In this document: positions 25,551-32,884 of the stretch, piece after piece
How the letters are laid out: every line of letters begins with the position of its first letter
Position numbering within the stretch: the stretch's first letter is position 1
Source of the DNA: CAYVWB01 sp964455395
GTDB lineage: Bacteria; Desulfobacterota; Desulfovibrionia; Desulfovibrionales; Desulfovibrionaceae
DNA: 33,631 nt
Assembly (NCBI GenBank): GCA_964455395.1
Contig: CAYVWB010000049.1
Location: 1 to 33,631 of the forward strand
Direction: 5' to 3'
Translations under genes and position numbers: made by a program
The notes under the pieces: model-generated
Database searches by the model: none
The model's input: the letters and a program-made list of their open reading frames with translations, nothing else
What the model was told of the DNA's origin: nothing

Positions 25551-27455
25551 ATGGAAGCCAAGGCGCGTCCAGCAGTCATGAGCTACACGAAGATATTCAC
25601 CCTTGACGGTTTGAAGAACAAAGGCCCGGCGCACCGGCTCTTTCTTTCGACCCTGGGCGGCCTGGTGGAGCGCGGCGTGGGCCTGAACGGCCTGAACGAC
25701 GTGTACAATCAAGCAGCCAACCTCTCGCCGGAGCGTGAATTCATGGCCCGCACCCTGGACGTGCTGGACGTCGGCTACGAGCTCCCCGCCGGGGATTTCG
25801 ACCGCATCCCCACGCAGGGTCCTGTGGTGGTGGTGGCCAACCATCCCTTCGGAGCCGTGGAAGGCGTCATCCTTGGCGCGTTGCTCAAGCGGGTGCGACC
25901 GGACGTGAAGATCATGGGGAATTACCTGCTCGGCCTCATGCCGGAACTGCAGGAGATGATCATCTCCGTGGACAACTTCGGCAGCGCCGCTTCCCTCAAG
26001 AAGAACATCAAACCCCTGAAGGACTCCATCCGCTGGCTGCGGGCGGGCCACATGCTGGCGGTCTTCCCTTCGGGGGAAGTCTCCAGCCTGGACATCCGCA
26101 AGCGTCGCATCATGGACCCCGTATGGAGCCGGACCGTGGGCCGCATCATCCACCACACGGAAGCGCCAGTGCTGCCCATCTTCTTCCCGGGCTCCAACGG
26201 ACCGCTCTTCCACTTGGCGGGGCTTCTCCACCCCCGGCTGCGCACCGTCCTCCTCCCGCATTTCTTTCTGGGCACGCGGCACAAGATGTTCCAAACCCGG
26301 GTGGGCGCGCTCATCCCCTACAAGAAGCTGGAGAAGTTCGACCGCGACGACAAGCTCATGGCCTACCTCCGGCTGCGCACGTACATGCTGAAAGCGCGGG
26401 ATTCCGCCGATGCGCCGCCGCGTTCGCCGTTGCGCAAGCTCGTGGCTGCGGGCGCGCGCCACATCCGCAAGGAGGAAACGTCCAAACCCCCGCGGGAACT
26501 GGCGCCCGTGGTGGAGGAGAAAGACCCCGCCGACCTGGAAGCGGAGCTCGCCTGTCTGCCGCCGGAAAATCTGCTGCTGGAGCTGAACGAATTCCAGGTC
26601 TACAAAGCCAAGGCCGGGCAGATCCCGCTCACTCTGGAAGAACTCGGCCGACTGCGCGAGCACACCTTCCGACTGGTGGGCGAAGGCACCGGCAAACCCA
26701 CGGACCTGGACCACTACGACAGCTATTACGACCACCTCTTCGTCTGGGCCAAAGACAAACGCGAAATCGTCGGAGCCTACCGCATTGGCCGCTCCACGGA
26801 CATCATCCGGGAACACGGCGTGGAAGGGTTCTACACAAGCTCGCTCTTCTCCTTCAAGCCGGCGCTCTTCGAACGGCTGGGCCCCTCCCTGGAAATGGGC
26901 CGCTCCTTCGTGCGGCCGAAATACCAGCGCAGCTTCGCGCCGCTGATGCTCTTGTGGAAAGGCATCTGCCACTACGTGCTGCTCTCGCCGGACTACAAGA
27001 ACCTCTTCGGCCCCGTCTCCATCTCCAGCGACTACTCCATGCTCTCGCGGGAGATGATGGTGCGCTACCTGCGGGCCAACAACTCCATCTCGGAACTCTC
27101 CAAACTGGTGAAACCGAAGCTGCCGCCCAAGCTGCGGAAGATGCGCCGCCACGAAGTGCGTGAATTCCGTAACGTGGTGAAATCAATAGAAGACATGACC
27201 GAAGTGATCACGGACATCGAACCCGTGGTCAAAGGCATCCCCGTGCTGCTGAAGCAGTACCTCAAGCTCGGCGGCAAGATCCTGGCGTTCAACGTGGACC
27301 CGGACTTCAACAACTGCCTGGACGGCCTCATCTATGTGGACCTGACCCAAGCCTCGCCGCGGATTCTGGGGAACTACATGGGCAAAGACAACTTAATCAA
27401 TTTCCTCGACTACCACGCGACGAAGCGAGCGACGCTGGAGCAGATTGCAGGTTGA
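25551..27455 (+). CDS. Two-domain acyltransferase: PlsC-like plus OlsB/GNAT-like
   Basis: 634 residues. The N-terminal half (about 60-290) is a lysophospholipid acyltransferase domain: VVVVANHPFGAVEG (His 98 of the HX4D-type block, with Glu in place of Asp), MLAVFPSGEVSS (block III) and APVLPIFFPGSNG. The C-terminal half (about 360-610) resembles the GNAT-type OlsB N-acyltransferase: FRLVGEGTGK, WAKDKREIVGAYRIG, LFERLGPSLEMGRSFVRPKYQ, PVSISSDYS. The same pairing occurs in bifunctional ornithine-lipid synthases (OlsF), which add the N-linked then the O-linked fatty acid. A role in ornithine or other aminolipid synthesis is therefore likely, at the inner membrane. An alternative start is the ATG at 25578 (MSYTKIF); neither has a good ribosome site. 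Confidence 0.8.
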   Translation: MEAKARPAVMSYTKIFTLDGLKNKGPAHRLFLSTLGGLVERGVGLNGLNDVYNQAANLSPEREFMARTLDVLDVGYELPAGDFDRIPTQGPVVVVANHPFGAVEGVILGALLKRVRPDVKIMGNYLLGLMPELQEMIISVDNFGSAASLKKNIKPLKDSIRWLRAGHMLAVFPSGEVSSLDIRKRRIMDPVWSRTVGRIIHHTEAPVLPIFFPGSNGPLFHLAGLLHPRLRTVLLPHFFLGTRHKMFQTRVGALIPYKKLEKFDRDDKLMAYLRLRTYMLKARDSADAPPRSPLRKLVAAGARHIRKEETSKPPRELAPVVEEKDPADLEAELACLPPENLLLELNEFQVYKAKAGQIPLTLEELGRLREHTFRLVGEGTGKPTDLDHYDSYYDHLFVWAKDKREIVGAYRIGRSTDIIREHGVEGFYTSSLFSFKPALFERLGPSLEMGRSFVRPKYQRSFAPLMLLWKGICHYVLLSPDYKNLFGPVSISSDYSMLSREMMVRYLRANNSISELSKLVKPKLPPKLRKMRRHEVREFRNVVKSIEDMTEVITDIEPVVKGIPVLLKQYLKLGGKILAFNVDPDFNNCLDGLIYVDLTQASPRILGNYMGKDNLINFLDYHATKRATLEQIAG

Positions 27456-27576
27456 TCAATTGTTGAACAAGTGTGGTGTGGGGACCCTGTCAAGTGACCT
27501 CGATGTCCGTAAAGATTCATGATGTCATGGTGTTGATGGCCACAGCGTTTGCGGATTTAGAGCGTTTGTTGATTTT

Positions 27577-29364
27577 ATGTTGAACGATAGTCCGTTTATT
27601 GTCGCGCTCCGGGACGCCCGCGCTCCCAGGCCCGGCAGCGCCGTGCGCGCTGCGCCGCATGCCGAAGGCGACGGCGGCCCCGCCTCCCGTGGCAGTCGTG
27701 GGCAAGCCGTGCTCACCGTGCCGGCGTTCACGTGGCGGCCGCACGAGCACTGGGCCATTCTTGGCGGCAACGGCGCGGGCAAGTCCACTTTCCTGGCGCT
27801 CGTCCGGGGAGATATCGCTCCTCTGCAGGATGCCGACGACCCGCTGCGACCCCACCGGTTCTACCGAAACAACGGGGAGACCCTCGTGGCGCCTGGGGTG
27901 GTGAAGCAGCGCATCGGCTTGGTTTCACCGGAGTTGCAGGAACGCTACCGCCGGCTGGAGGTGCGCCAGAGTGTACGGCGCGTGGCGGCGTCCGGTCTGG
28001 ACGGAACGCCACTGCTTTACCGCACGCCCTCGGCGGTGGAGTGGGCGCGGGTGGATGCCTTGCTGGCGCGGATGGAGGTGGCCTCGTTCGCGGACAAACC
28101 CTTGGCGGCGTGTTCGCAAGGACAGCTCCGCCGCGCGCTTGTCGTCCGGGCGGTGCTGGCGTTGCAACGGCATGGTGAAACGGCTGGTATGGCGCAGGGG
28201 GGTGAACCCGCCATGCTGCTTTTGGACGAGGTGACGCAGGGGTTGGACGCAGTCTCCCGGGAGGCGTTGTTGGCCATGCTCGCCACGCTGGCGGCCGACC
28301 CGGCAGGGCCTCGGCTGATGATCGCTTCACACCGTCCCACCGAGATTGCGGCCTTGGCGGCGCATTCCGCCATGGAGGAAGACGACGCCGTGCTCATGGC
28401 GTGCCTGCTGGAGCAGGGCCGGCCGGTCTTCCTTGGTCCGTATGCGGCGCTGCCGCAGCAGGCGTCGGCGGACCGCGCGCGAGATTTCCCACTGCCGTCC
28501 GTCCGCTCTCACGCCACGGCGAGTCCCGGCGGCCGCATCCACCGTGGCGAGGGCGCGTTGATCGACGTCCGCGACGCCACGGTGCTGGTGGACGGCGTCA
28601 CCCTCCTGAACAAGGTGACATGGCGCGCCGAAGCGCAGTCCTCGGATGGAACCGCCGCGCATTGGGCCGTACTGGGGGCCAATGGCGCAGGCAAGTCCAC
28701 GCTGTTACGGTTGTTGCTGGGCGAGTGGGCGGCAGCGCCGGAAAGCGTGGTGGCGATGCCGGCTGTTGATTCAGCGTATTCCGCCTGGGATGCGGAACGC
28801 GCCAGGGTGGCGGAGGACGCGAACCGGCCTGGGCGGTGGCGCCGACTCACGCGGGTCGGGTTCGTTTCGGCGGAGCTGCAGGCGCGTGTGGACGGCGACG
28901 TGGCGACTCGGGCGCTGGCGGCTTCCGGATTCTTCGGCGGGCTGGCGCTCTTTGACGCCCCCACCCCCGCCATGTGGCGTCTGGTGGACGCGTGGCTGGA
29001 ATATTTCGGGTTGACGACCCTGGCGGACCGGCCTTTCGGCGCGCTCTCCACCGGGCAGGCGCGACGGGCGCTACTTGCTCGGGCGATGGCGCCGGACCCG
29101 ACGGCGCTGCTGTTGGACGAACCAGCTTCCGGGCTGGACGCGGCATTCCGCGTCACATTCAACGAAGCCGTGGCCGACGCCGCGGCGAGGGGTTCGCGAT
29201 TGGTGTATGTAACGCATTATGCTGAAGAATTTCCTTCGTTCATGACTCACGCATTGGTGCTGGACAAGGGCCATGTCGTCTTTGCAGGTCCACTGGAAGC
29301 CTTGGCGAATTCCGGGTTGCCGCAGGCTGCGGCGCTTCGGTCGCATGAGGGAGCGTCATCATGA
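27577..29364 (+). CDS. Double ABC ATPase, ModF-like
   Basis: 595 residues with two ABC nucleotide-binding domains and no membrane segments. Domain 1: Walker A GGNGAGKST (63-71), signature SQGQLRRALV, Walker B MLLLDEV. Domain 2: Walker A GANGAGKST (Lys 373), signature STGQARRALL, Walker B ALLLDEPASGLD, switch His in VTHYAEEF. This layout matches ModF, sometimes called photorepair protein PhrA, a cytoplasmic protein encoded with molybdate transport in E. coli. No mod genes or molybdate operator are seen here. Both signatures have Q or T before GQ instead of the usual SGGQ. The ATG at 27577 lacks a ribosome site. It overlaps the next gene by 4 bp (ATGA). Confidence 0.85.
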   Translation: MLNDSPFIVALRDARAPRPGSAVRAAPHAEGDGGPASRGSRGQAVLTVPAFTWRPHEHWAILGGNGAGKSTFLALVRGDIAPLQDADDPLRPHRFYRNNGETLVAPGVVKQRIGLVSPELQERYRRLEVRQSVRRVAASGLDGTPLLYRTPSAVEWARVDALLARMEVASFADKPLAACSQGQLRRALVVRAVLALQRHGETAGMAQGGEPAMLLLDEVTQGLDAVSREALLAMLATLAADPAGPRLMIASHRPTEIAALAAHSAMEEDDAVLMACLLEQGRPVFLGPYAALPQQASADRARDFPLPSVRSHATASPGGRIHRGEGALIDVRDATVLVDGVTLLNKVTWRAEAQSSDGTAAHWAVLGANGAGKSTLLRLLLGEWAAAPESVVAMPAVDSAYSAWDAERARVAEDANRPGRWRRLTRVGFVSAELQARVDGDVATRALAASGFFGGLALFDAPTPAMWRLVDAWLEYFGLTTLADRPFGALSTGQARRALLARAMAPDPTALLLDEPASGLDAAFRVTFNEAVADAAARGSRLVYVTHYAEEFPSFMTHALVLDKGHVVFAGPLEALANSGLPQAAALRSHEGASS

Positions 29365-30164
29365 GCCGGCCGACGTTCCCGCATGGCATGGTGCAGGTCG
29401 CAGGCGTCCATGATCTGGATGAAGCGCGGCTGGTGGCGGAAGCAGGCGTGGACGCCGTGGGCGCGCCGTTGCGGCTGCCGGTGCACGCGGAGGATCTGAC
29501 GGAAGCCGAGGCGGCCGCCGTAGGCCGCGCGTTGCGATTGGAATATCCTGATATCTTGTATGTCTGTATAACGTACGCCACCATCCCGCGGGAGGCCGTG
29601 GCCTTGGCGCGAAGCATCCATGCGAATGCGCTGCAGCTGCACTCGCCCATGTCGCCGCAGGCGTTGGCCACGGTTCGCGCGGAAGCGCCGGAGCTGCTCA
29701 TCATCTACAGTCTGGTGGTGGGCGCTGCGGAGGAAAAGGACCTGCTGCGCGCCGCCAGCGCCGCTCTCCCGCATGTGGACGCCTTCCTGACGGATACCTA
29801 CGACCCCACCACCGGCGCCACCGGGGCGACCGGCATGACGCACGACTGGTCCGTGAGCCGCCGGCTGGTGACGGCTTCGCCCAAACCGGTGGTGCTGGCC
29901 GGCGGGTTGACGCCCGGCAACGTGGCGGAAGCCATCCACGCCATGCGGCCGCCGCGGCCTCCTTTGGTGCTGCGGCCCATGGAGGGCGCTCCTGCCGAGC
30001 CGCGTTTCGACGTTTCGGGAGCCAATTCGTACGGCGGTTTGGGCGGCGTGGACGCGCACACGGGCCTGGAAGGGAGCGATGGGCGCAAAGATCCGGAACT
30101 TCTGAGCGATTTCGTGAGGGCAGCGCGGGAGGCCTTCACCACCCAGCGGCGGCGGGACGGGTAG
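29361..30164 (+). CDS. Phosphoribosylanthranilate isomerase-like TIM barrel, catalytic Cys missing
   Basis: 267 residues, longer than TrpF (about 200-210). Like TrpF it has the pattern VDAVGAPLRLP, DAFLTDTYDPTTGATGATGMTHDW (Asp 145 in the place of the catalytic acid, then the HDW motif), VVLAGGLTPGNVAEAI (phosphate site) and a final GGVDAHTGLEG. The first strand reads MVQVAGVHDLDEA where TrpF has KICGLT, so the general-base Cys is Ala. An insert of about 25 residues precedes the last strand. It is therefore probably not the tryptophan-pathway enzyme but a paralogue with another sugar-phosphate or aromatic substrate. The 4-bp overlap with the ModF-like ATPase gene implies coupled synthesis. 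Confidence 0.75.
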   Translation: MSRPTFPHGMVQVAGVHDLDEARLVAEAGVDAVGAPLRLPVHAEDLTEAEAAAVGRALRLEYPDILYVCITYATIPREAVALARSIHANALQLHSPMSPQALATVRAEAPELLIIYSLVVGAAEEKDLLRAASAALPHVDAFLTDTYDPTTGATGATGMTHDWSVSRRLVTASPKPVVLAGGLTPGNVAEAIHAMRPPRPPLVLRPMEGAPAEPRFDVSGANSYGGLGGVDAHTGLEGSDGRKDPELLSDFVRAAREAFTTQRRRDG

Positions 30165-30308
30165 GGCGGCGCCTGTTGCCCGGTAAGGCAAAATGGCGTA
30201 TGGAATGTGAAATTTCGCACGGATGGACGGCGCTGCGGTCGTCCCTCCTGTCTGCAACAGCCCGGATGGCCGGGCGGAACCGTTCGCAACGCTGCAAAGG
30301 AGCGCGCC

Positions 30309-30398
30309 ATGTCTCTGTTCTGGGTACTGCTTGGTCTCGGACTCGTGCTTTCCGGAATCTATTACCTCCGCAAGTCTGCTGACAAGGAATTCAAGTAG
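30309..30398 (+). CDS. Tiny membrane peptide (29 aa)
   Basis: 29 residues. A single membrane helix (LFWVLLGLGLVLSGIYYL) is followed by a charged end RKSADKEFK. The ribosome site AAAGGAG lies 6 bases before the ATG at 30309, and a strong terminator follows 17 bp after the stop. These two signals make a real gene likely despite the size. Function unknown; such peptides often modulate membrane complexes. Confidence 0.7.
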   Translation: MSLFWVLLGLGLVLSGIYYLRKSADKEFK

Positions 30399-30414
30399 GC
30401 TGTATTCCGCCCAA

Positions 30415-30461
30415 CAAAAAAGCCCCGGCCCATGACGTTGCGTCGTGAGTCGGGGCTTTTT
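30415..30461. terminator. Bidirectional rho-independent terminator
   Basis: AAAAAAGCCCCG (30416-30427) pairs with CGGGGCTTTTT (30451-30461), with an inner CATGACG/CGTCGTG stem. The A-run and T-run on the two sides let it serve the 29-aa gene on the plus strand and the small-gene operon on the minus strand. Confidence 0.9.
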
Positions 30462-30478
30462 GCGTCATGCAAAGCGCT

Positions 30479-30661
30479 TCAAGGCTTTGTTCTGGCAGCG
30501 TACGAAAGCACTATCTGATGCAATGCTTTCTGTACATCGTGAAGGCGGTCCGCTGAATTGTGCATCGTAGCATTGCGTGACCCCCGGACAGGTTCCACCG
30601 AGCTTCCCGCATACGCCTTCTTGTGGGGCGTCGAAGCGTGTTTTTCATAGAGAACTTGCAT
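30479..30661 (-). CDS. Small protein of unknown function (60 aa)
   Basis: 60 residues, hydrophilic and basic (HKKAYAGSSVEPVRGSRNATMHN, ending VLSYAARTKP). A very strong ribosome site (AAAGGAGG, 6 bases before the ATG at 30661), the position 11 bp after the lipoprotein gene and the following terminator support it as a real gene. No family recognised. Confidence 0.6.
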   Translation of the reverse strand: MQVLYEKHASTPHKKAYAGSSVEPVRGSRNATMHNSADRLHDVQKALHQIVLSYAARTKP

Positions 30662-30672
30662 GAATGCCTCCT

Positions 30673-30906
30673 TTATTGCGCGCCGGTCATGTTCGAATTG
30701 AGGGGCTCTTTCTGTTGCAATGGGCCATGGGTGGAGTTGGTCAGCGTATCCTCATCCGTCGCAGCGGTAGGAGTGTTGTTTCCTGCGTATTCTTCAGGGC
30801 CTGCTTCCGTGGTGTATTCTTGAGCAGGCGGCGTATCGTCAGAACAGCCCGTCAAAGGCACAAGCAAAGCAAGCACTGATACAATAATCAAAAGAATCCG
30901 TAGCAT
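30673..30906 (-). CDS. Small lipoprotein
   Basis: 77 residues. MLRILLIIVSVLALLVPLTGC is a lipoprotein signal peptide with lipobox LTGC (Cys 21). The mature part of 56 residues is acidic and rich in Thr, Asn, Pro and Glu with no evident domain. Asp at positions +2 and +3 (CSDD) would favour inner-membrane retention by the E. coli Lol rule. Ribosome site GGAGG 8 bases before the ATG. It is the middle gene of three on the minus strand. Confidence 0.75.
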   Translation of the reverse strand: MLRILLIIVSVLALLVPLTGCSDDTPPAQEYTTEAGPEEYAGNNTPTAATDEDTLTNSTHGPLQQKEPLNSNMTGAQ

Positions 30907-30930
30907 TTCAAAAACCTCCGTAATGGATCG

Positions 30931-31101
30931 TTAGAGACGTCTCCGTCTGCCCATGTGCATCACCAAAGAGATGACGAAGAGCACAAGAAATACGAAGAAG
31001 AGAATTTTTGCAATGCCCACAGCCGCAGACGCAACGCCGCCAAAGCCGAATACGGCGGCGACCAGTGCGATGATCAGAAAGGTGATTGCCCATCCCAGCA
31101 T
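30931..31101 (-). CDS. DUF1328 (YtjA-like) small membrane protein
   Basis: 56 residues, two membrane helices: MLGWAITFLIIALVAAVFGF and, after GGVASAAVGIAK, a helix ILFFVFLVLFVISLVM ending in a basic HMGRRRRL. This is the DUF1328 pattern (LxWAIxFlIiAliAavfGFgGiA). These short inner-membrane proteins have unknown function and are often stress-induced. The ATG at 31101 has AGGAGG 6 bases upstream. It is first of three genes with spacers of 24 and 11 bp. Confidence 0.92.
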   Translation of the reverse strand: MLGWAITFLIIALVAAVFGFGGVASAAVGIAKILFFVFLVLFVISLVMHMGRRRRL

Positions 31102-31288
31102 GAGGACCTCCTGGTGCGTTGTCTATGCGATCATGTTCATGAAGCGTTGCAGCGGCGCTTCCTCATGATGTCGCACACTACGCATCCTGCAGAATCATGC
31201 TATAGGGATACGCCCAATGATACGGTGGGATATGTGCGCACCCCTGGTAGGACGCGCGACTACCCCGGACGGCCACACGGCCGCGGCG

Positions 31289-32884
31289 TCACCGTATGGA
31301 CGCCAGCGCCAACCGCTCGCCGCAGACGGCCAGCGCCCAGGCGGTCACGGCGTCCCGCCAGCCCTGAGGACGCTCTCCACGGGGCGTGAGTTCCGCATAA
31401 GTCTGCAGCGAGCCGACATGATTGGCCTCGCGCAAGGTGAGACGCGCCATGCGCTCCAGATGATCCCGGGTGAGCCCGCCGGCGGCGGCGATATCCGTGG
31501 CGCAGGCAGGAACGTATGCGCATTCGTTCGGGGATGATTGCAACGCAAGGAATGTGGTCATGACGCCGGCGAGGAAACGGTCGCAGCGCAAAGGGCGCAA
31601 CAGTTCCGCCATGGCTGTTTCTCCGGTGTGCGACAAGGCTTGGATGACGCCTCGGCGCATGGACTCCAGGTACGCAGCCTGGTAGACGCCGCCGTAGCAA
31701 TGCGCTCCCCGCGCCAAGGCGACGGCCGTGTAGCAGGTGAAGAGGCTGGGCAGGAGCCGACGCCGATCGAGCGCCTCCAGCAGGGGCGCCGGGGCCAGCG
31801 CCACGGCGAACGGTTCTCCCGCCAGGGTCGAGCCGCGCAGGGTGGGCGCGCCTTTGTCCAGTCGCAAGGGGAAACGCCGGCCGTGATCGTCGATCCCCCA
31901 AAAGAAGACGGACCCAGCGCCGCGCATGCTCTCGTGGTGGAGGGCCGGAGCCCGGGCGAGCGCCTCCAGCGTCTCGGCGCGCCAGCACCCGGGGACGCCG
32001 TCCAGCGCCTCCAGCAGGGCCGCGCGCAGATCCGGTTCGAAGAAAAGCGCGCTCAGCAGAGAGGGACGGCCAAGATCCCGAGCGAGAAGCGTCGCCGCCA
32101 CACGCTCCATGTCCAGGTAGACGAGGGGCGGTACGGCGACCTCCCTGGCGAAAAGCCGCCGCCACAACGCAGCGTTGGCCAGCACGGCCTGGTCCGCAAA
32201 GGTCGATGCGGCCAGGACCGTTGGATGGGCGAGCGCCTCCAGGATGAAACGGGACGCGGCGTCCGCCTGCGCCGGCCTCAACTGCGGCGTGGGGCCGCGC
32301 GAAGCCTCGTCCAGGCGGCTGCGTGAGGCCTCCAGCATGGAACGCGTCCAAGGCGGAGCCGCCCACGCCAAGACATTGCGTCGGGAATTCGGGTGGATGG
32401 GGATGCGGACTTCTGCGGCGTCCTGCGCAGTCGGGAGAGGCGCCGTGTTGGCGAGGACAAGGCCGCGCGGGTATGTCACGTTGTTGAGGGGCGTCCCGGC
32501 GCATGCGAGCACGACGATGGCCGGGAGGGGCGATGGCGAATCAAGCAGCGCAGGCAACGCATAGGCGATGGTGGAATGGACGGACTGGTGGAGGGTGTCC
32601 ACGCCGTGGTGGTTGGCGGTGAGCGTCGCCGGGGCGTGTTCCAGAGCGTCATGTGCTGCGCGGGCGATGGACTCGCCGAGAAGCGGCGCCGTGTGCGCGG
32701 CCACTGCGTTCACCAGATCGGCATGGGGATCGCAGGCGCGGGGCGTCGCCGGAGCGTGCAAGGCCCTGGTGTAGTCGCCCAGGGTCCACTCGCCCCACTG
32801 CTTCAGGGCGCGCCGCAGGCCGGGCAGGGCGTGCAGCGTCGTTGCGATGATGCGCCGGGCGAGGGCCTGCTGTGCGGACGTCAT
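31289..32884 (-). CDS. Conserved-looking protein of unknown function (531 aa)
   Basis: 531 residues, soluble, no signal peptide. Notable are a His-rich stretch LTANHHGVDTLHQSVHSTIAYAL (split: ANHHGVDTLHQSVH at about 94-107), then IVVLACAGTPLNNVTYPRGLVL and VRIPIHPNSRRNVLAWAAPPW. A C-terminal half contains VFFWGIDDHGRRFPLRL and LFTCYTAVALARGAHCYGGVYQAAYLE. The clustered His, Asn and Asp suggest a metal or ligand site in an enzyme. I do not recognise the family. The ATG overlaps the stop of the upstream MFS gene (ATGA), so transporter and protein are made together, as expected for a small-metabolite export or uptake pair. Confidence 0.7.
   Translation of the reverse strand: MTSAQQALARRIIATTLHALPGLRRALKQWGEWTLGDYTRALHAPATPRACDPHADLVNAVAAHTAPLLGESIARAAHDALEHAPATLTANHHGVDTLHQSVHSTIAYALPALLDSPSPLPAIVVLACAGTPLNNVTYPRGLVLANTAPLPTAQDAAEVRIPIHPNSRRNVLAWAAPPWTRSMLEASRSRLDEASRGPTPQLRPAQADAASRFILEALAHPTVLAASTFADQAVLANAALWRRLFAREVAVPPLVYLDMERVAATLLARDLGRPSLLSALFFEPDLRAALLEALDGVPGCWRAETLEALARAPALHHESMRGAGSVFFWGIDDHGRRFPLRLDKGAPTLRGSTLAGEPFAVALAPAPLLEALDRRRLLPSLFTCYTAVALARGAHCYGGVYQAAYLESMRRGVIQALSHTGETAMAELLRPLRCDRFLAGVMTTFLALQSSPNECAYVPACATDIAAAGGLTRDHLERMARLTLREANHVGSLQTYAELTPRGERPQGWRDAVTAWALAVCGERLALASIR

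Noticed and set aside
25545..27152. 535-codon open frame on the minus strand
   Set aside because: It is antisense to the two-domain acyltransferase gene.
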